This document shows, in pieces, positions 63,403 through 64,000 of a stretch of 64,000 bases of DNA. The stretch comes from Rhopalosiphum padi (Eukaryota; Arthropoda; Insecta; Hemiptera; Aphididae): NCBI RefSeq assembly GCF_020882245.1, contig NC_083598.1, positions 85,131,714-85,195,713 of the forward strand, written 5' to 3'. The number at the start of each line of letters is the position of its first letter. The stretch's first letter is position 1. The notes below the pieces were generated by a model. The model did no database searches and was not told where the DNA came from. It was given only the letters and a program-made list of their open reading frames with translations. Position numbers and translations under genes: made by a program.

Positions 63403-64000
63403 GGATTCTACGAATATAACTATCCTAATAATATAAATTAAATCCAGCCTCTTCACATACAACCATTATCATCACACAATTCCAACACATCGCTTTCTAA
63501 CTACAACCCTATACCTTCTACTTACATTTCTAGCAATGGCGAATTCTCCAGGCAAGCTCAGCATGTGCCGCATGCTTAGAAATAAAAACGTTATTAATCA
63601 AAATACCAAAATTATTTTGCAATCAATATTATATTACGAATTTTAAAAGAAATATAATGTGTTACAATAATTTATTTATTTCTGTTATACTTATCTGTGT
63701 ATATCTTTATTGTAACATTTAATGCCAGAGCATGCGATAGATGTGTGCGCAAGCTATACGACCCTTGTTATCGCTGTAAAAAAACCAGTTATTCCAATAC
63801 CAGCTCTACTATAGCAGCCGCAGTATTAATCACCCAGGGCATGCTCATTCTGTTGCGCTTCGTCAACGTACGTAATTTACGTGTACGAGTATAAGACAAT
63901 TTTTTCTCGTTCTGTTTTATTTTGCTATTTTTATTCTCTGCCCTCAAAAGAATAAAAACATATTGTAGGTCTACTCAAGGTCAAGATAGACTTTCTTCTC
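63403..64000. other. Flank after the PIF/Harbinger element
   Basis: 63720-63890 is GC-richer and carries a 65-codon + strand frame with no recognisable domain. It may be another repeat fragment. No transposon terminal repeat could be assigned. Confidence 0.35.

Noticed and set aside
59554..63941. AGGGC...ATAAAAAT words near 59554 and, inverted, near 63935 as possible ends of the PIF/Harbinger element
   Set aside because: The match is short and gapped, and no 3-bp TWA target duplication fits on both sides.
1..64000. tRNA genes, rRNA, well-known insect microRNAs and CRISPR-like arrays
   Set aside because: Reading for T-loop-like words, a few familiar microRNA seeds and spaced repeats gave nothing. 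This is a by-eye check, so weak or divergent RNA genes could be missed.

Overview
The window looks like a low-gene-density, very AT-rich piece of an insect nuclear genome, most likely an aphid or close hemipteran relative. The evidence is spliced genes with GT/AG introns, an insect-type moody receptor, a metazoan NXF1 gene, many AT-rich spacers with microsatellites, and decayed PIF/Harbinger, hAT-like, LTR and non-LTR elements. The order-level call is inference from overall character and remembered protein families; nothing was searched.

Layout. 1-26.5 kb is almost entirely non-coding. It holds small GC-richer islands (about 3.0-3.7, 4.6-5.0, 9.65-10.1, 19.2-19.9 and 23.4-24.3 kb) and a 5'-truncated non-LTR retrotransposon relic (about 11.96-12.89 kb). 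26.58-29.11 kb on the + strand carries three exons of a moody-like class A GPCR, covering TM2 to the C-terminus; the exon with the N-terminus and TM1 was not found. 30-48 kb has no recognisable coding sequence but a striking series of GC/CpG-richer islands, several with TATA-box/initiator-like pairs, along with long microsatellites and a small hAT-like MITE. 48.2-49.35 kb is a composite repeat: a 650-bp hAT-like MITE flanked by clusters of a TCTAGATAAA-type motif.

51.9-56.9 kb on the - strand is a complete NXF1 (nuclear RNA export factor 1) gene. All 14 coding exons could be joined with matching phases (2,307 nt including the stop, 768 aa). Domain order is Arg/Gly-rich N-terminus, RRM-like, LRR, NTF2-like, a long Q/S/P-rich linker, and TAP-C (UBA-like).

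57-64 kb is repeat-rich. A decayed PIF/Harbinger element has a MADF-domain partner gene in three broken exons on the + strand. An internally deleted transposase relic lies antisense in that gene's second intron, and a solo-LTR-like sequence sits in its first intron. A short fragment resembling LAMTOR3 lies just upstream, with low confidence.

The two intact host genes are functionally unrelated: moody acts at the cell surface in the insect blood-brain barrier, and NXF1 exports mRNA from the nucleus. The most unusual features are the antisense nesting in the PIF/Harbinger element, the long linker in NXF1, the short tail of the moody protein and the island-rich 30-48 kb interval.
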